Shown: positions 33,745 through 48,900, counted from the first letter of the stretch. The stretch is 64,000 nt of DNA from Antedon mediterranea (GCF_964355755.1 NC_092672.1:29572501-29636500), one strand, 5' to 3'. Translations and numbers: made by a program. The notes: generated by a model not told the origin, from the sequence alone.

Positions 33745-36700
33745 CTGTGAATAGAGCAACCTATAGTGAACATTTATACCAAGTATCAAATGTTTTTGAA
33801 TACGAAAAGTATTTTTTATCGATGTTTTTTGTATATGTTTTTAAGCAAAATTCTATCCAAAACCCGAATGTTTATGTTAAATGTGATATTTAATATTGAA
33901 GTGCTTTGAATACGTTAATGAAATTTGGAGATATGAAACTTTGTTAGGAGTAGAACCAGCTTCCAACCATGAATGTTAAAAATATGTTCATATTACTCAT
34001 TAATTAATAATAATTATTAATAAATTAATAGAAAACTAGAGAGGGCACTTTTCGAAAAGAAAATGAATGTTTTTTTATGTGCGTTATTATTCCGCTTGAG
34101 TTTATTCAATGTACTGTAATATACACTGTTATACTACTTTATTGGAAAGTAATTATTTTTGTGTGAATCTTCTTGGAGTTGTTTGAAAGCGTATGCGCTT
34201 ACTTCTGTTCTTCAGAAAACATCTAATTTAGGTCTTAAAGTGACAACTATACACCTCACACCACCAACCTCCAACACAATAGTTTCTGCCCACACACACT
34301 TCATCTCCTGAACTAACATAGTACAGTATAAGTCAAATTAATTGTTCTAATTTTTTTTTTATTGCTGCCTCAAAGAATATTATATAATAGTAACAATATC
34401 AGAAAGGTAGATAGGTATTGTAATAATTTTTAAATTTAAAAATGTTTAAAAAAATATGAATATATGTTTATACATACATTATAAATGAAATATATTAACT
34501 ACTATTTTAGTAATGCATACACAAGTACAGAATATCAGAAATCAATGAATCATGTGTCTAAATGTGGCATTATTAGGCTAATTTGCTTTGAGAAAAACAT
34601 TGATGCCATTGGCCTATACAAAATCAAGGCAATTAGACAAAATATTTACATAAACAATTAATACTAATATTGGTAGGCATAAAATAATAGTGTATATAAA
34701 CTTTCCTTAAATAATAACAGTATAGGGCCTTACCAATTTATTTAATACATAATATATGAACTATATTACACAAAAAAAGTATAAATTAATTCATAAGGAC
34801 ATGATGATTATCAAAAATAGTCAATATAATTAAATTTTAAACTCATTACCGGCATTATATATAATATTTTAAAAAGATAAGAATGCAAGTAAATATCAGA
34901 TTCATAGTCCTCATTATACACAATGATTTCCTACTATCACATATTAAAATATAAAACAATCATGTAGCCTTTAATGACTTTACATGGAGGTCTATTCAAA
35001 TAAATTTAAGTAAAAGGGTCATAATATGTCTTCGTCTCCAGTTCGTGGAAATTGAAGTTAGGATTCCATCATTTCAACAACAAAAAATATTCAAAATATC
35101 CTGCCAGTTTGCGTTCAAGACCTGCAACCTGCTTAGTTTTTAATACGAGTACTGCTTTCTATACACATAACTTTGATTTCTGCAAAAAAAACAAAACTCT
35201 GTAATAATGTACTTTAATTACTGTAATAATCTAGGTATAGATTATGTTGACCGGGCCAGTGAGAGGGCGATCGACTGTACTACCATAAGTCCTGTAGGTG
35301 TATACAACTTATTTCTTGTCTACAAAGTGTATAGTAGTATGCTAATAGTACTATTATTAGATTAGGTAGTTGGGAGTAGTTTGGAGAGATACATCTATCT
35401 ATAAAAGAGTACTGTATATATGGAACTATCTGTGTTAGCCGCCTTTGTATTTTTAGATATAATACCAATAGGTACTATGTATTGGGAAACAATTCAACAG
35501 TTATGAATAAAAAAAGTCCTATGTACTCCTCCTCTGTATGTTGGAGGAAATAAGCATAAGAGCAAATAAAGCCTTGACCACAGGGTGTAAGTCACTATTT
35601 TGAATCAGTAGTATGACTTCTTAAGAAGTAATTTAAAAATTATCATTGTATGATCAAAAAGAAATATTATAATATCTAACTTTCTCCTTTATATAAATAT
35701 ATTATTTTATCCAAGGGGTTGCAAACACAAGTGTTCACATGTCTTGTTAAGTATTGCACCTTTGTCCTGTCTTTATGTTTTCTGTAATGTCACTGCACTA
35801 ACGGGTGACCGGTAAACGAGCTTTGCTCTTACGGTTATCCATCCATATAAGTTGTTCATCTCTTATGTTCAGAAATTGAAATGGTAAATAAACTGAAACT
35901 GAAACTGTGCTTATGTGGTACAGGTTGACGAGCCAGGAATGATGGTAGTGCCAGTATACCGTGTAGTTTAGCCTCAAGACAATACCATGTAGCTGGAGTA
36001 GCTTGGACAAATACAGTAGAGATTTATGAGACTTGGTGTGTGATGATTCAGTATGATAAATTTGTGCTGTGAAAGACAAAATTGTAGAATTAGGAAGAAA
36101 ATATTGTAAAATATAACAAGGAAATTATACTATAGTATAATTAAGGGGTAACCGTATAATACATAATTAATAGTAATAAAGGCAATGGTAATTACTAATT
36201 ATATTATGTATACATTACAATATTACAAATAAATTCATATATTATTTTATTATGATAAGGAAATCTGTTTTAGAATGAGAAAAAGCCGTCCCAACCCAGA
36301 TTTGAACCCAGCTATCAGTAAAGCTATAAAACAAAATAGACCATATTGTAGCCGGACTGGGTAGCGTAGACTTACTTGAGGCCTAGGCATAGTACGATTA
36401 GCTAGAAGGATACAGGTCAACCCGTACCCATGCCATGCCAACACGCTCGTACCCAAATTTTGGTTTACATATATCCAAAATGTTGGCTTACTCGTACCCA
36501 TCATGGGCTGCCTAGTAGTAGTAGTAGTAGTAGTAGCCTAGCCTAAGGCAGCAGGCCCGGCCCTAGGCTACTACAACTTAAGTCTAGGCCTAGCCTAGTA
36601 CTAGTAGGCCTCTAGGGCCTTAGGCCTAGCCTAGGCCCTTGTAGTTAACATCATACATAGCCATAGTAGCTACCTATCCCCTACTCACTAGCTAGGCCTA

Positions 36701-36846
36701 GGTAGTAGCAGTAGTAGTTATTGTAGTAGTATTATTGTATTGTAGTATTAGTTGTAGCTGTCCGGTGATCCTTGGTCACTTGTCTAGATCCCCTAGTAGG
36801 CCTAGGCTAGGCCTAGGCCTAGTACGTAGTTATTCTTCAACAGTCA

Positions 36847-37655
36847 TGTTATGCGCGATTTGAACGATTTGCGCAATTTGAAATTGCGCAAAAAAATCCT
36901 TGCGCAATTTGAAATTGCGCAAAGAATTCTTGCGCAATTTAAAATTGCGCAAAGATTTTTTTGCGCAATTTCAAATTGCGCAATCAACTTGCGCAATTTC
37001 AAATTGCGCAAGAAAATCTTTGCGCAATTTTAAATTGCGCTGCACAATTTGTAAATTGCGCAAGATAGTTCTTGCGCAATATGACACCTTTGCGCAATTT
37101 GAAAACGAACTGTAAATTTTCCCATACATGGCTAGGCTAGGCCTAGGCAGAGGAGTTTAAAATTTAGTATTTTATTATATAAATAAGACCATTTCAATGA
37201 AGATAATGTTTAATACTCACTTTTTAAGTTTTTAATATTAGTTTAAGCTAGGCCATGTAACCTAGTCAGTATCAGTAGTCCAGACCCTAGCTAGGCTAGA
37301 GTAGGCCTAGTATAGCCGGCCGCCCGCGCCGCGCCCGCCTGGTGGAACACCACCGCTTCGTTTTCCTTCGTCGGTTCTTCGACGGTATGCTAACTTATAA
37401 CAATATTTGCACTACTAAAATAAGGAAATGTGATATTTATCTTTAATTTTGAATCATTCTTAGAAATTAAATACTATAAAAATATGGGTGTGCATGATTT
37501 CACAATCTGTCGAAAAACCTTGCGCAATTTGCAGATTACTTGCGCAATTTAATACGTTGCTTGCGCAATTTGAAACACATGTTTCAATTCAAATTGCGCA
37601 AGGATTTTTTTTGCGCAATTTCAAATTGCGCAAATCGTTCAAATCGCGCATAACA
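36847..37655. mobile_element. TGCGCAATTT foldback element, copy 1 (GTCA duplication)
   Basis: Starts tgttatgcgcgatttgaacg and ends with the complement cgttcaaatcgcgcataaca. Both arms carry many copies of TGCGCAATTTnAAATTGCGCA, itself a small palindrome. GTCA is duplicated at 36843-36846 and 37656-37659. Uninterrupted arms elsewhere (for example near 45806) read aacagtcacacaattcag, giving the empty site. A GC-rich hairpin (tggtggaacaccacc, near 37340) lies inside. The frames at 36851-37115 and 37488-37736 are repeat products. Confidence 0.85.
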
Positions 37656-38110
37656 GTCACACAATTCAGATTCTGCCGGCCGCTGATTGCTAGTGAACAG
37701 GGGGAGGGAGAGAAAGAGTTAGAAGAACTGAAATAAGCCGTGACGTATAATAAACATCATACAAAATAATAATATAACTAACGAATCCGTATAATATAAT
37801 AATGTTGTATGTTATAAAGTAAAGTAAATGCGTTTAATATAATACAATTATATTATAATATAATGTATTTTATTAATAATATAATATTAAATGTTCATAA
37901 TATAATGCTAAAACCAAAAAATATAATACAAAAAGTCAATAATTTGTTACATTTTTCACATAATATATTAGAAATAGATATAATATAATGCTAAAACCAA
38001 GTAATATAATGCAAAACGTATAATTCATTACAATACAATATATAACATAATAAAAAAATGATATAATAATATAATATTTTGAATACTTCAGACAGCTGAG
38101 GCTTGCCATA

Positions 38111-38290
38111 ATATAGGTTAAGTATTGTTCGATCTGTAAGATTACCTTGTTTTTACTAATTTCATTTTACTTGTATAATTCGCTTCTTAGTTAAGACTTA
38201 AATGTTATTTTTTGATACTTTTCTTTTTGTTTTTACATTGCCTTGTAAATGAACGCACCGTCTTATAAACGTGTGCCGCTGATACAAAAG
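38111..38290. other. 180-bp junction between the two giant palindromes
   Basis: Unique sequence between the right end of copy 1 and the left end of copy 2. It has no inverted repeat and no duplication matching either outer flank. It shows that the copies are not simply abutted. Confidence 0.6.
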
Positions 38291-39176
38291 TATGGCAAGC
38301 CTCAGCTGTCTGAAGTATTCAAAATATTATATTATTATATCATTTTTTTATTATATTATATATTGTATTGTAATGAATTATACGTTTTGCATTATATTAC
38401 TTGGTTTTAGCATTATATTATATCTATTTCTAATATATTATGTGAAAAATGTAACAAATTATTGACTTTTTGTATTATATTATTTGGTTTTAGCATTATA
38501 TTATGAACATTTAATATTATATTATTAATAAAATACATTATATTATAATATAATTGTATTATATTAAACGCATTTACTTTACTTTATAACATACAACATT
38601 ATTATATTATACGGATTCGTTAGTTATATTATTATTTTGTATGATGTTTATTATACGTCACGGCTTATTTCAGTTCTTCTAACTCTTTCTCTCCCTCCCC
38701 CTGTTCACTAGCAATCAGCGGCCGGCAGAATCTGAATTGTGTGACTGTTGAAGAATAACTACGTACTAGACCTAGCCTAGGATCACCGGACAGCTACAAC
38801 TAATACTACAATACAATAATACTACTACAATAACTACTACTGCTACTACCTAGGCCTAGCTAGAGTGAGTAGTAGGTAGCTACTACTAGGCTCTAGTAGG
38901 GCGTATGTATGATGTTAACTACTAGGGCCTAGGCTAGGCCTAGAGGCCTACTAGTACTAGGCTAGGCCTAGACTTAAGTTGTAGTAGGCTAGGGCCGGGC
39001 CTGCTGCCTTAGGCTAGGCTACTACTACTACTTCTACTAGGCAGCCCATGATGGGTACGAGTAAGCCAAAATTTTGGATATATGTAAACCAAAATTTGGG
39101 TACGAGCGTGTTGGCATGGCATGGGTACTGGTTGACCTGTATCCTTCTAGCTAATCGTACTATGCCTAGGGCCTAG

Positions 39177-40006
39177 TGTTATGCGCGATTTGAACGATTT
39201 GCGCAATTTGAAATTGCGCAAAAAAATCCTTGCGCAATTTGAAATTGCGCAAAGAATTCTTGCGCAATTTTTCTTGCGCAATTTAAAATTGCGGAAGGAT
39301 TTTTTTGCGCAATTTTAAATTGCACTGCACAATTTGTAAATTGCGCAAGATAGTTCTTGCGCAATATGACACCTTTGCGCAATTTGAAAACGAACTGTAA
39401 ATTTTCAAATTGCGCAACAAAATTCTACCAGACAATCGGTATTATAATAATTTATTGGAAACTAAATAACTCAAAATAAAACATAATAAATGCGAAGATG
39501 TGTGTAATAAATACATAACATTTATTATTACAATTAAATAATATTATCACTGTAACTTGAAATAAATCAAAATAAATGTAAAAATTAAGTTTTTAATATT
39601 AGTTTAAGCTAGGCCATGAAACCTAGTCAGTATCAGTAGTCCAGACCCTAGCTAGGCTAGAGTAGTATAGCCGGCCGCCCGCGCCGCGCCCGCCTGGTGG
39701 AACACCACCGCTTCGTTTTCCTTCGTCGGTTCTTCGACGGTATGCTAACTTATAACAATATTTGCACTACTAAAATAAGGAAATGCGATATTTATCTTTA
39801 ATTTTGAATCATTCTTAGAAATTACTATAAAAATATGGGTGTGCATGATTTCACAATCTGTCGAAAAACCTTGCGCAATTTGCAGATTACTTGCGCAATT
39901 TAATACGTTGCTTGCGCAATTTGAAACACATGTTTCAATTCAAATTGCGCAAGGATTTTTTTTGCGCAATTTCAAATTGCGCAAATCGTTCAAATCGCGC
40001 ATAACA
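39177..40006. mobile_element. TGCGCAATTT foldback element, copy 2 (CCTAG duplication)
   Basis: Same termini and arm repeats as 36847-37655, and the same central GC-rich hairpin at about 39675-39745. It is flanked by cctag at 39172-39176 and 40007-40011. It sits at a different position in the palindrome arm (after 'ctatgcctagg') from copy 1, so the two arose from separate insertions. The core has diverged from copy 1 around 39420-39590. Confidence 0.85.
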
Positions 40007-42615
40007 CCTAGGACTCAAGTAAGTCTACGCTACCCAGTCCGGCTACAATATGGTCTATTTTGTTTTATAGCTTTATTGATAGCTGGGTTCAAATCTGGGT
40101 TGGGACGGCTTTTTCTCATTCTAAAATAGATTTCCTTATCATAATAAAATAATATATGAATTTATTTGTAATATTGTAATGTATACATAATATTTGCCAT
40201 TGCATTTATTACTATTAATTATGTATTATACGGTTACCCCTTAATTATACTATAGTATAATTTCCTTGTTATATTTTACAATATTTTCTTCCTAATTCTA
40301 CAATTTTGTCTTTCACAGCACAAATTTATCATACTGAATCATCACACACCAAGTCTCATAAATCTCTACTGTATTTGTCCAAGCTACTCCAGCTACATGG
40401 TATTGCCTTGAGGCTAAACTACACGGTATACTGGCACTACCATCATTCCTGGCTCGTCAACCTGTACCACATAAGCACAGTTTCAGTTTGAGTTTATTTA
40501 CCATTTCAATTTTTGAACATAAGAGATGAACAACTTATATGGATGGATAACCGTAAGAGCGAAGCTCGTTTACCGGTCACCCGTTAGTACAGTGACATTA
40601 CAGACAACATAAAGACAGGACAAAGGTGCAATACATAACAGGACATGTGAACACTTGTGTTTGCAACCCCTTGGATAAAATAATATATTTATATAAAGGA
40701 GAAAGTTAGATATTATAATATTTCTTTTTGATCAAACAATGATAATTTTTAAATTACTTCTTAAGAAGTCATACTACTGATTCAAAATAGTGACTTACAC
40801 CCTGTGGTCAAGGCTTTATTTGCTCTTATGCTTATTTCCTCCAACATACAGAGTACATAGGACTTTTTTTATTCATAACTGTTGAATTGTTTCCCAATAC
40901 ATAGTACCTATTGGTATTATATCTAAAAATACAAAGGTGGCTAACACAGATAGTTCCATATATACAGTACTCTTTTATAGATAGATGTATCTCTCCAAAC
41001 TGCTCCCAACTACCTAATCTAATAATAGTACTATTAGCATACTACTATACACTTTGTAGACAAGAAATAAGTTGTATACACCTACAGGACTTATGGTAGT
41101 ACAGTCGATCGCCCTCTCACTGGCCCGGTCAACATAATCTATACCTAGATTATTACAGTAATTAAAGTACATTATTACAGAGTTTTTTTTTTGTTGCAGA
41201 AATCAAAGTTATGTGTATAGAAAGCAGTACTCGTATTAAAAACTAAGCAGGTTGCAGGTCTTGAATGCAAACTGGCAGGATATTTTGAATATTTTTTGTT
41301 GTTGAAATGATGGAATCCTAACTTCAATTTCCACGAACTGGAGACGAAGACATATTATGACCCTTTTATTTAAATTTATTTGAATAGACCTCCATGTAAA
41401 GTCATTAAAGGCTACATGATTGTTTTATATTTTAATATGTGATAGTAGGAAATCATTGTGTATAATGAGGACTATGAATCTGATATTTACTTGCATTCTT
41501 ATCTTTTTAAAATATTATTTATAATGCCGGTAATGAGTTTAAAAGTTAATTATATTGACTATTTTTGATAATCATCATGTCCTTATAAATTCATTTATAC
41601 TTTTTTTTGTGTAATATAGTTCATATATTATGTATTAAATAAATTGGTAAGGCCCTATACTGTTATTATTTAAGGAAAGTTTATATACACTATTATTTTA
41701 TGCCTACCAATATTAGTATTAATTGTTTATGTAAATATTTTGTCTAATTCCCTTGATTTTTGTATAGGCCAATGGCATCAATGTTTTTCTCAAAGCAAAT
41801 TAGCCTAATAATGCCACATTTAGACACATGATTCATTGATTTCTGATATTCTGTACTTGTGTATGCATTACTAAAATAGTAGTTAATATATTTCATTTAT
41901 AATGTATGTATAAACATATATTCATATTTTTTTTTAACATTTTTAAATTTAAAAATTATTACAATACCTATCTACCTTTCTGATATTGTTACTATTATAT
42001 AATATTTTTTGAGGCAGCAATAAAAAAAAATTAAAAAATTTATTTGACTTATACTGTACTATGTTAGTTCAGGAGATGAAGTGTGTGTGGGCAGAAACTA
42101 GTGTGAGGTGTATAGTTGTCACTTTAAGACCTAAATTAGATGTTTTCTGAAGAAAAGAAGTAAGCGGATACGCTTTCAAACAACTCCAAGAAGATTCACA
42201 CCAAAATAATTACTTTCCAATAAAATAGTATAACAGTGTATATTACAGTACATTGAATAAACTCGAGCGGAATAATAACGCAAATAAAAAACATTCATTT
42301 TCTTGTCGAAAAGTGCCCTCTCTAGTTTTCTATTAATTTATTAATAATTATTATCAATTAATGAGTAATATAAACATATTTTTAAAATTTAATGCTGGAA
42401 ACTGTATCTACTCCTAACAAAGTTTCATATCTCCAAATTTCATCAACGTATTCAAAGCACTTAAATAAATTACATTTAACATTACAAATTCAGGTTTTGG
42501 ATATAATTTTGCTTAAAAACATATACAAAAAACATCGATAAAAAATACTTTTCGTATTCAAAAACATTTGATATTTGGTATAAATGTTCAATATAGGTTG
42601 CTCCATCCATATTGC

Positions 42616-42785
42616 AAACAAAAAATAACTATCAAGCCATATCACTGATTTTTTAAATTTACGTTTTTACAAAATGTACACTTATGAAAGACCATACAAT
42701 TCCAACTCATTTTTTACAAGCTAATAACTATTTTGAAAAAACGACCAACAAAAAACGTTCTTGAATGCAATTTTTTTCTGTGAAT
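42616..42785. repeat. Central spacer of giant palindrome 2
   Basis: Near-identical to 33596-33744 and in the same orientation, with a few substitutions (for example gaccaacaaaaaacgttctt). Confidence 0.75.
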
Positions 42786-45700
42786 AGAGCAACCTATAGT
42801 GAACATTTGTACCAAGTATCAAATGTTTTTGAATACGAAAAGTATTTTTTATCGATGTTTTTTGTATATGTTTTTAAGCAAAATTCTATCCAAAACCCGA
42901 ATTTTTATGTTAAATGTGATATTTAATATTGAAGTGCTTTGAATACGTTGATGAAATTTGGAGATATGAAACTTTGTTAGGAGTAGAACCAGCTTCCAGC
43001 ATTGAATTTTAAAAATATGTTCATATTACTCATTAATTAATAATAATTATTAATAAATTAATAGAAAACTAGAGAGGGCACTTTTCGAAAAGAAAATGAA
43101 TATTTTTTTATGTGCGTTATTATTCCGCTCGAGTTTATTCAATGTACTGTAATATACACTGTTATACTACTTTATTGGAAAGTAATTATTTTTGTGTGAA
43201 TCTTCTTGGAGTTGTTTGAAAGCGTATGCGCTTACTTCTTTTCTTCAGAAAACATCTAATTTAGGTCTTAAAGTGACAACTATACACCTCACACCACCAA
43301 CCTCCAACACACTAGTTTCTGCCCACACACACTTCATCTCCTGAACTAACATAGTACAGTATAACTCAAATTAATTGTTCTAATTTTTTTTTTATTGCTG
43401 CCTCAAAGAATATTATATAATAGTAACAATATCAGAAAGGTAGATAGGTATTGTAATAATTTTTAAATTTAAAAATGTTTAAAAAAATATGAATATATGT
43501 TTATACATACATTATAAATGAAATATATTAACTACTATTTTAGTAATGCATACACAAGTACAGAATATAAGAAATCAATGAATCATGTGTCTAAATGTGG
43601 CATTATTAGGCTAATTTGCTTTGAGAAAAACATTGATGCCATTGGCCAATACAAAAAATCAAGGCAATTAGACAAAATATTTACATAAACAATAAATACT
43701 AATATTGGTAGGCATAAAATAATAGTGTATATAAACTTTCCTTAAATAGTAACAGTATAGGGCCTTACCAATTTACTTAATACATAATATATGAACTATA
43801 TTACACAAAAGAAATATAAATGAATTTATAAGGACATGATGATTATCAAAAATAGTCAATAATTAAATTTTAAACTCATTACCGGCATTATAAATAATAA
43901 TTTAAAAAGATGAGAATGCAAGTAAATATCAGATTCACAGTCCTCATTATACACAATGATTTTCTACTATCACATATTAAAATATAAAACAATCATGTAG
44001 CCTTTAATGAGTTTACATGGAGGTCTATTCAAATAAATTTAAATAAAAGGGTTCGTGAAAATTGAAGTTAGGATTCCATCATTTCAACAACAAAAATATT
44101 CAAAATATCCTGCCAGTTTGCGTTCAAGACCTGCAACCTGCTTAGTTTTTAATACGAGTACTGCTTTCTATACACATAACTTTGATTTCTGCAAAAAAAA
44201 AAAAAACTCTGTAATAATGTACTTTAATTACTGTAATAATCTAGGTATAGATTATGTTGACCGGGCCAGTGAGAGGGCGATCGACTGTACTACCATAAGT
44301 CCTCTAGTGTATACAACTTATTTCTTGTCTACAAAGTGTATAGTAGTATGCTAATAGTACTATTATTAGATTAGGTAGTTGGGAGTAGTTTGGAGAGATA
44401 CATTTATTTATAAAAGAGTACTGTATATATGGAACTATCTGTGTTAGCCGCCTTTGTATTTTTAGATATAATACCCATAGGTACTATGAATTTGGAAACA
44501 ATTCAACAGTTATGAATAAAAAAAGTCCTATGTACTCTGCATGTTGGAGGAAATAAGCATAAGAGCAAAGAAAGCGTTGACCACAGGGTGTAAGTCACTA
44601 TTTTGAATCAGTAGTATGACTTCTTAAGAAGTAATTTAAAAATTATCATTGTATGATCAAAAAGAAATATTATAATATCTAACTTTCTCCATTATATAAA
44701 TATATTATTTTATCCAAGGGGTTGCAAACACAAGTGTTCACATGTCCTGTTATGTATTGCACCTTTGTCCTGTCTTTATGTTGTCTGTAATGTCACTGCA
44801 CTAACGGGTGACCGGTAAACGAGCTTCGCTCTTACGGTTATCCATCCATATAAGTTGTTCATCTCTTATGTTCAGAAATTGAAATGGTAAATAAACTCAA
44901 ACTGAAACTGTGCTTATGTGGTACAGGTTGACGAGCCAGGAATGATGGTAGTGCCAGTATACCGTGTAGTTTAGCCTCAAGGCAATACCATGTAGCTGGA
45001 GTAGCTTGGACAAATACAGTAGAGATTTATGAGACTTGGTGTGTGATGATTCAGTATGATAAATTTGTGCTGTGAAAGACAAAATTGTAGAATTAGGAAG
45101 GAAATATTGTAAAATATAACAAGGAAATTATACTATAGTATAATTAAGGGGTAACCGTATAATACATAATTAATAGTAATTACTAATAAAGGCAATGGCA
45201 ATTACTTTATTATGTATACATTACAATATTACAAATAAATTCATATATTATTTTATTATGATAAGGAAATCTATTTTAGAATGAGAAAAAACCGTCCCAA
45301 CCCAGATTTGAACCCAGCTATCAATAAAGCTATAAAACAAAATAGACCATATTGTAGCCGGACTGGGTAGCGTAGACTTACTTGAGTCCTAGGCATAGTA
45401 CGATTAGCTAGAAGGATACAGGTCAACCCGTACCCATGCCATGCCAACACGCTCGTACCCAAATTTTGGTTTACATATATCCAAAATTTTGGCTTACTCG
45501 TACCCATCATGGGCTGCCTAGTAGTAGTAGTAGTAGTAGCCTAACCTAAGGCAGCAGGCCCGGCCCTAGCCTACTACAACTTAAGTCTAGGCCTAGCCTA
45601 GTACTAGTAGGCCTCTAGGCCTAGCCTAGGCCCTAGTAGTTAACATCATACATACGCCCTAGAGCCTAGTAGTAGCTACCTACTACTCACTCTAGCTAGG

Positions 45701-45935
45701 CCTAGGTAGTAGCAGTAGTAGTTATTGTAGTAGTATTATTGTATTGTAGTATTAGTTGTAGCTGTCCGGTGATCCTAGGCTAGGCCTAGTACGTAGTTAT
45801 TCTTCAACAGTCACACAATTCAGATTCTGCCGGCCGCTGATTGCTAGTGAACAGGGGGAGGGAGAGAAAGAGTTAGAAGAACTGAAATAAGCCGTGACGT
45901 ATAATAAACATCATACAAAATAATAATATAACTAA

Positions 45936-48900
45936 TAGACCAGTCGTATTTGAGGTGTAGGTGTCACTTTTTGCAGAATTTACTTCATGTATTTTTTCTG
46001 GGGTAATTTTGGCTGTAGAATACGAATATGAATGTTGATCGTGACGGGGAGGTGGCGTTTTTGAGATATGAAGGGTCAAAGGTCAAATTAGGTCAAATAA
46101 GTCATTTTATGAAGAGGAAATCGTTTAGATATGTTAAATGCAACAGAAATGTGTTGTCTAGTTGATATAGTCCAAATAAACATCATATCCAAAATTTATC
46201 GAAATCGGACACCGGAAAGTGGGTTAATTGGCATAAATTCAAAATGGCCGCCATTTACCATTTGAAGTTCCCATATCTCCTCAACGGTTGGTTTTAGACC
46301 ACCTAAGTGCATTACGAGTAAATATAAATGTGACATTAAACTTTCAAACTAGCATATTTAAATTACCATATGACGTAACTATGACGTCATAAGGTAGTTG
46401 TGACGTCATATATTATGTTATAACTGCTTAAATGACATTATCCTATGCTAAAAAAAATGTAGAAACCGCAGGAAAACAATTTTCTAACATTTTCCTGTTG
46501 AAATGAACATGATACGGTCAGACATCAAAAAGGTTAATTAGCATAAATTCAGAATAGCCGCTATATAAATGATTAAACTTTCCAATTAATATTTAAATTA
46601 CCATATAACGTACCTATGACGTCATAAGTTAGTAAAGTATGATGTCAAAAGAATGCGCAATTGGCATATTCTAAGAAAAAATATGTTTTAAATCTCATGA
46701 AAATAGTAAAACATCCAGGTTAAGATCATCAACTGTGTATCCGCATGGGCTCTATCCCCTCTTCGGGGAGCCTATCCCATATCTGGGAACACAGGTACTT
46801 TTTGTCGAGTCGGGGAATACTGTAAAAATCGTTGGCGTTCACTTCGTAGCTTTAGCGCCTAGAAAACCGCGACTTTCCATTGACCGCGAGTACGTCAGAG
46901 GGCTATTATGCATTCATTATTGCCAGCTATCCAACTATTAAACAATAGGTACGCACTTGTCTGGCGGTATCCCTTTGTACGAATCGTTCAACGTTGTGTC
47001 CAAACGCGTGATATCATATTCCATCCAGGGACCAAAATGTGTCGTAGTATTACTTTCCAGGCGAAGTTTACTGACGGTTACGTTATGTACTGTGTATCGA
47101 CGTATGCTACAGCAAAAACGAATTATGTTAATCTGATACGTTTGTAATGAGTTTAATGTCGTTTAATTCCACCCTTACCTAAAAGCCATCCTAAATCTGG
47201 AGGTGCGAAGCAAATTTGGTTAAATGACACCTCTAGATGGCCGGAAATGGTATACTCTCGCACATAACATTCATGATAAATAGCACCTCTAATTAGTCGG
47301 AAAAGACACTCTCATGCAGCATGCTACCAATGAGCAAAACGATCGTATTCGTACCTTTTTTGATCATTCACTTGCGTTCAAGTTCAATGTGAACGTACGT
47401 TTGTCTAGGGGAATCCCCCAAAAAAGCACTTTGTATGAGAAGGCAAATTCAATGCTTATTATAGCTCTACCTACATTTATTTACAGCAACTTGAAGAAAT
47501 TAAATATTAATCAATCTTCTAATAGTAACCCACACTCTAATAATAGTAACCCTCCTTTTAATAGTAATAGTGTAACCCAGTCAATAGTCAATCTATAATA
47601 ATAACCCACTACTCTAATTTAATAAGGAGATAATGCATGTTGATCTCGGGTGTGGGGGAGGATTGAGTGTTTTTGAGTTTATAAGTTAGTTAGTTAGTTA
47701 GTTCTGTTCAAACAAATGTGTTTATCCGTACTGTTTTATTATTTTGCTATATATGAGCTGCTGACCGGAATAGTTGGGGTGGGTTACTATTTTCAAGTAA
47801 TAGTAACCCACTACTCTAATAGTAATCCCCTTCTAGTAGTAACCCACCCTAAAAAACAATCAAAGAATAATAGAATAACCCAGGGTTACAATTAGAAGAT
47901 TTACGGTATACTTTATGCATGCTGACTGCCGTGATCTAAACAATATAGGTACGTACGCTATTGTCTGGCGGTGTCCTTTGTACGAATCGTTCGTGCCCCA
48001 GCGTACGATACCCGCATCAATATCATGTTACATCCAGGGATTTCAGGTGAAAATCGGCAATTCATTTTCAACTCGTAAATTTACAGACACGTATCGCTCG
48101 ACATACGCACATACAGTGAAGAAGGTATCGAGTTATTCACGAACGAATTTACGAATTTTTCAAATTAACCTTTTGTACTGTGTGGGGCACGTATTTGGAG
48201 GATTTTCAGAGATGAGGGTGAGGTATTGGGCATGTCGGGAATGGGGGTTCGCCCGAACCATAAAAACCCCCCTGGCTACGCGCCTGTACATATACATAGA
48301 AAATGCAATAGTTGGCATCATCAAAATACAGTATTACTATTATGGAATCAAACCACCATACACGCAAATTCCACATTTATCAGTTGGTCTTTGACATTTT
48401 AAACCAATTATTATATGATGCTGGCGGTTTATTTTGTAGAATACATTTGGTATGATATAGCCATGTTTATTGGAATTATGTTGGTTCAGGGACAGAGAAA
48501 CATTGTTTTATGTGATTTTCTACAGCTAGTTCTTTAGGGCAACCTTATTTTCTTTTATTGTTTAAAACATGATCTCAGTCAGAAAGGAAATATGTTCATG
48601 CTAGATGCAGCTTTCGTAATAAATAATACATTCAATATCGTTGTAGTATTTTCACAATGTTTCCACCTGAACAATGATGTCACCTGTGAGAAATCGTTGG
48701 TTGATAGGGTTGCTGGATGTATTGTTATAATCAGCTGAATATACGGGTAGTAGTACACAGCATTTATTAGATTTATGTATACAAAAATAAATGTTTTAGC
48801 TGTAAGACTACACACACGACACCATAATACATCTACACCTACGCTATTATTATGCCAGCTAGTTACTACAGCAGTACTAGGCCTAGTAGTAGTAGCCTAC

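Larger units (their letters stand above)
29185..38110. mobile_element. Giant palindromic foldback element, copy 1
   Basis: Starts tatggcaagcctcagctg and ends with its exact complement cagctgaggcttgccata. Left arm 29185 to about 33595 and right arm about 33745 to 38110 are inverted copies of each other along their whole length. They are separated by a spacer of about 150 bp. After removing the nested insertions (30416-31260; 36847-37655) each arm is about 3.56 kb. Landmarks in mirrored order are AT-rich ends, cagcggccggcagaatctg, TAG/AGGCCTAG tracts, and gtttcatatctccaaattt near the centre. No open frame of substance exists. No convincing target duplication was found at the outer ends. It is a foldback-type mobile element by structure; its mobilising enzyme is unknown. 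Confidence 0.8.

Noticed and set aside
40306-40491. 61-codon frame seen in four places (also near 31244, 35798 and 44897)
   Set aside because: The recurrence is explained by the four palindrome arms. Versions differ in frame and length, and there is no domain or codon conservation.
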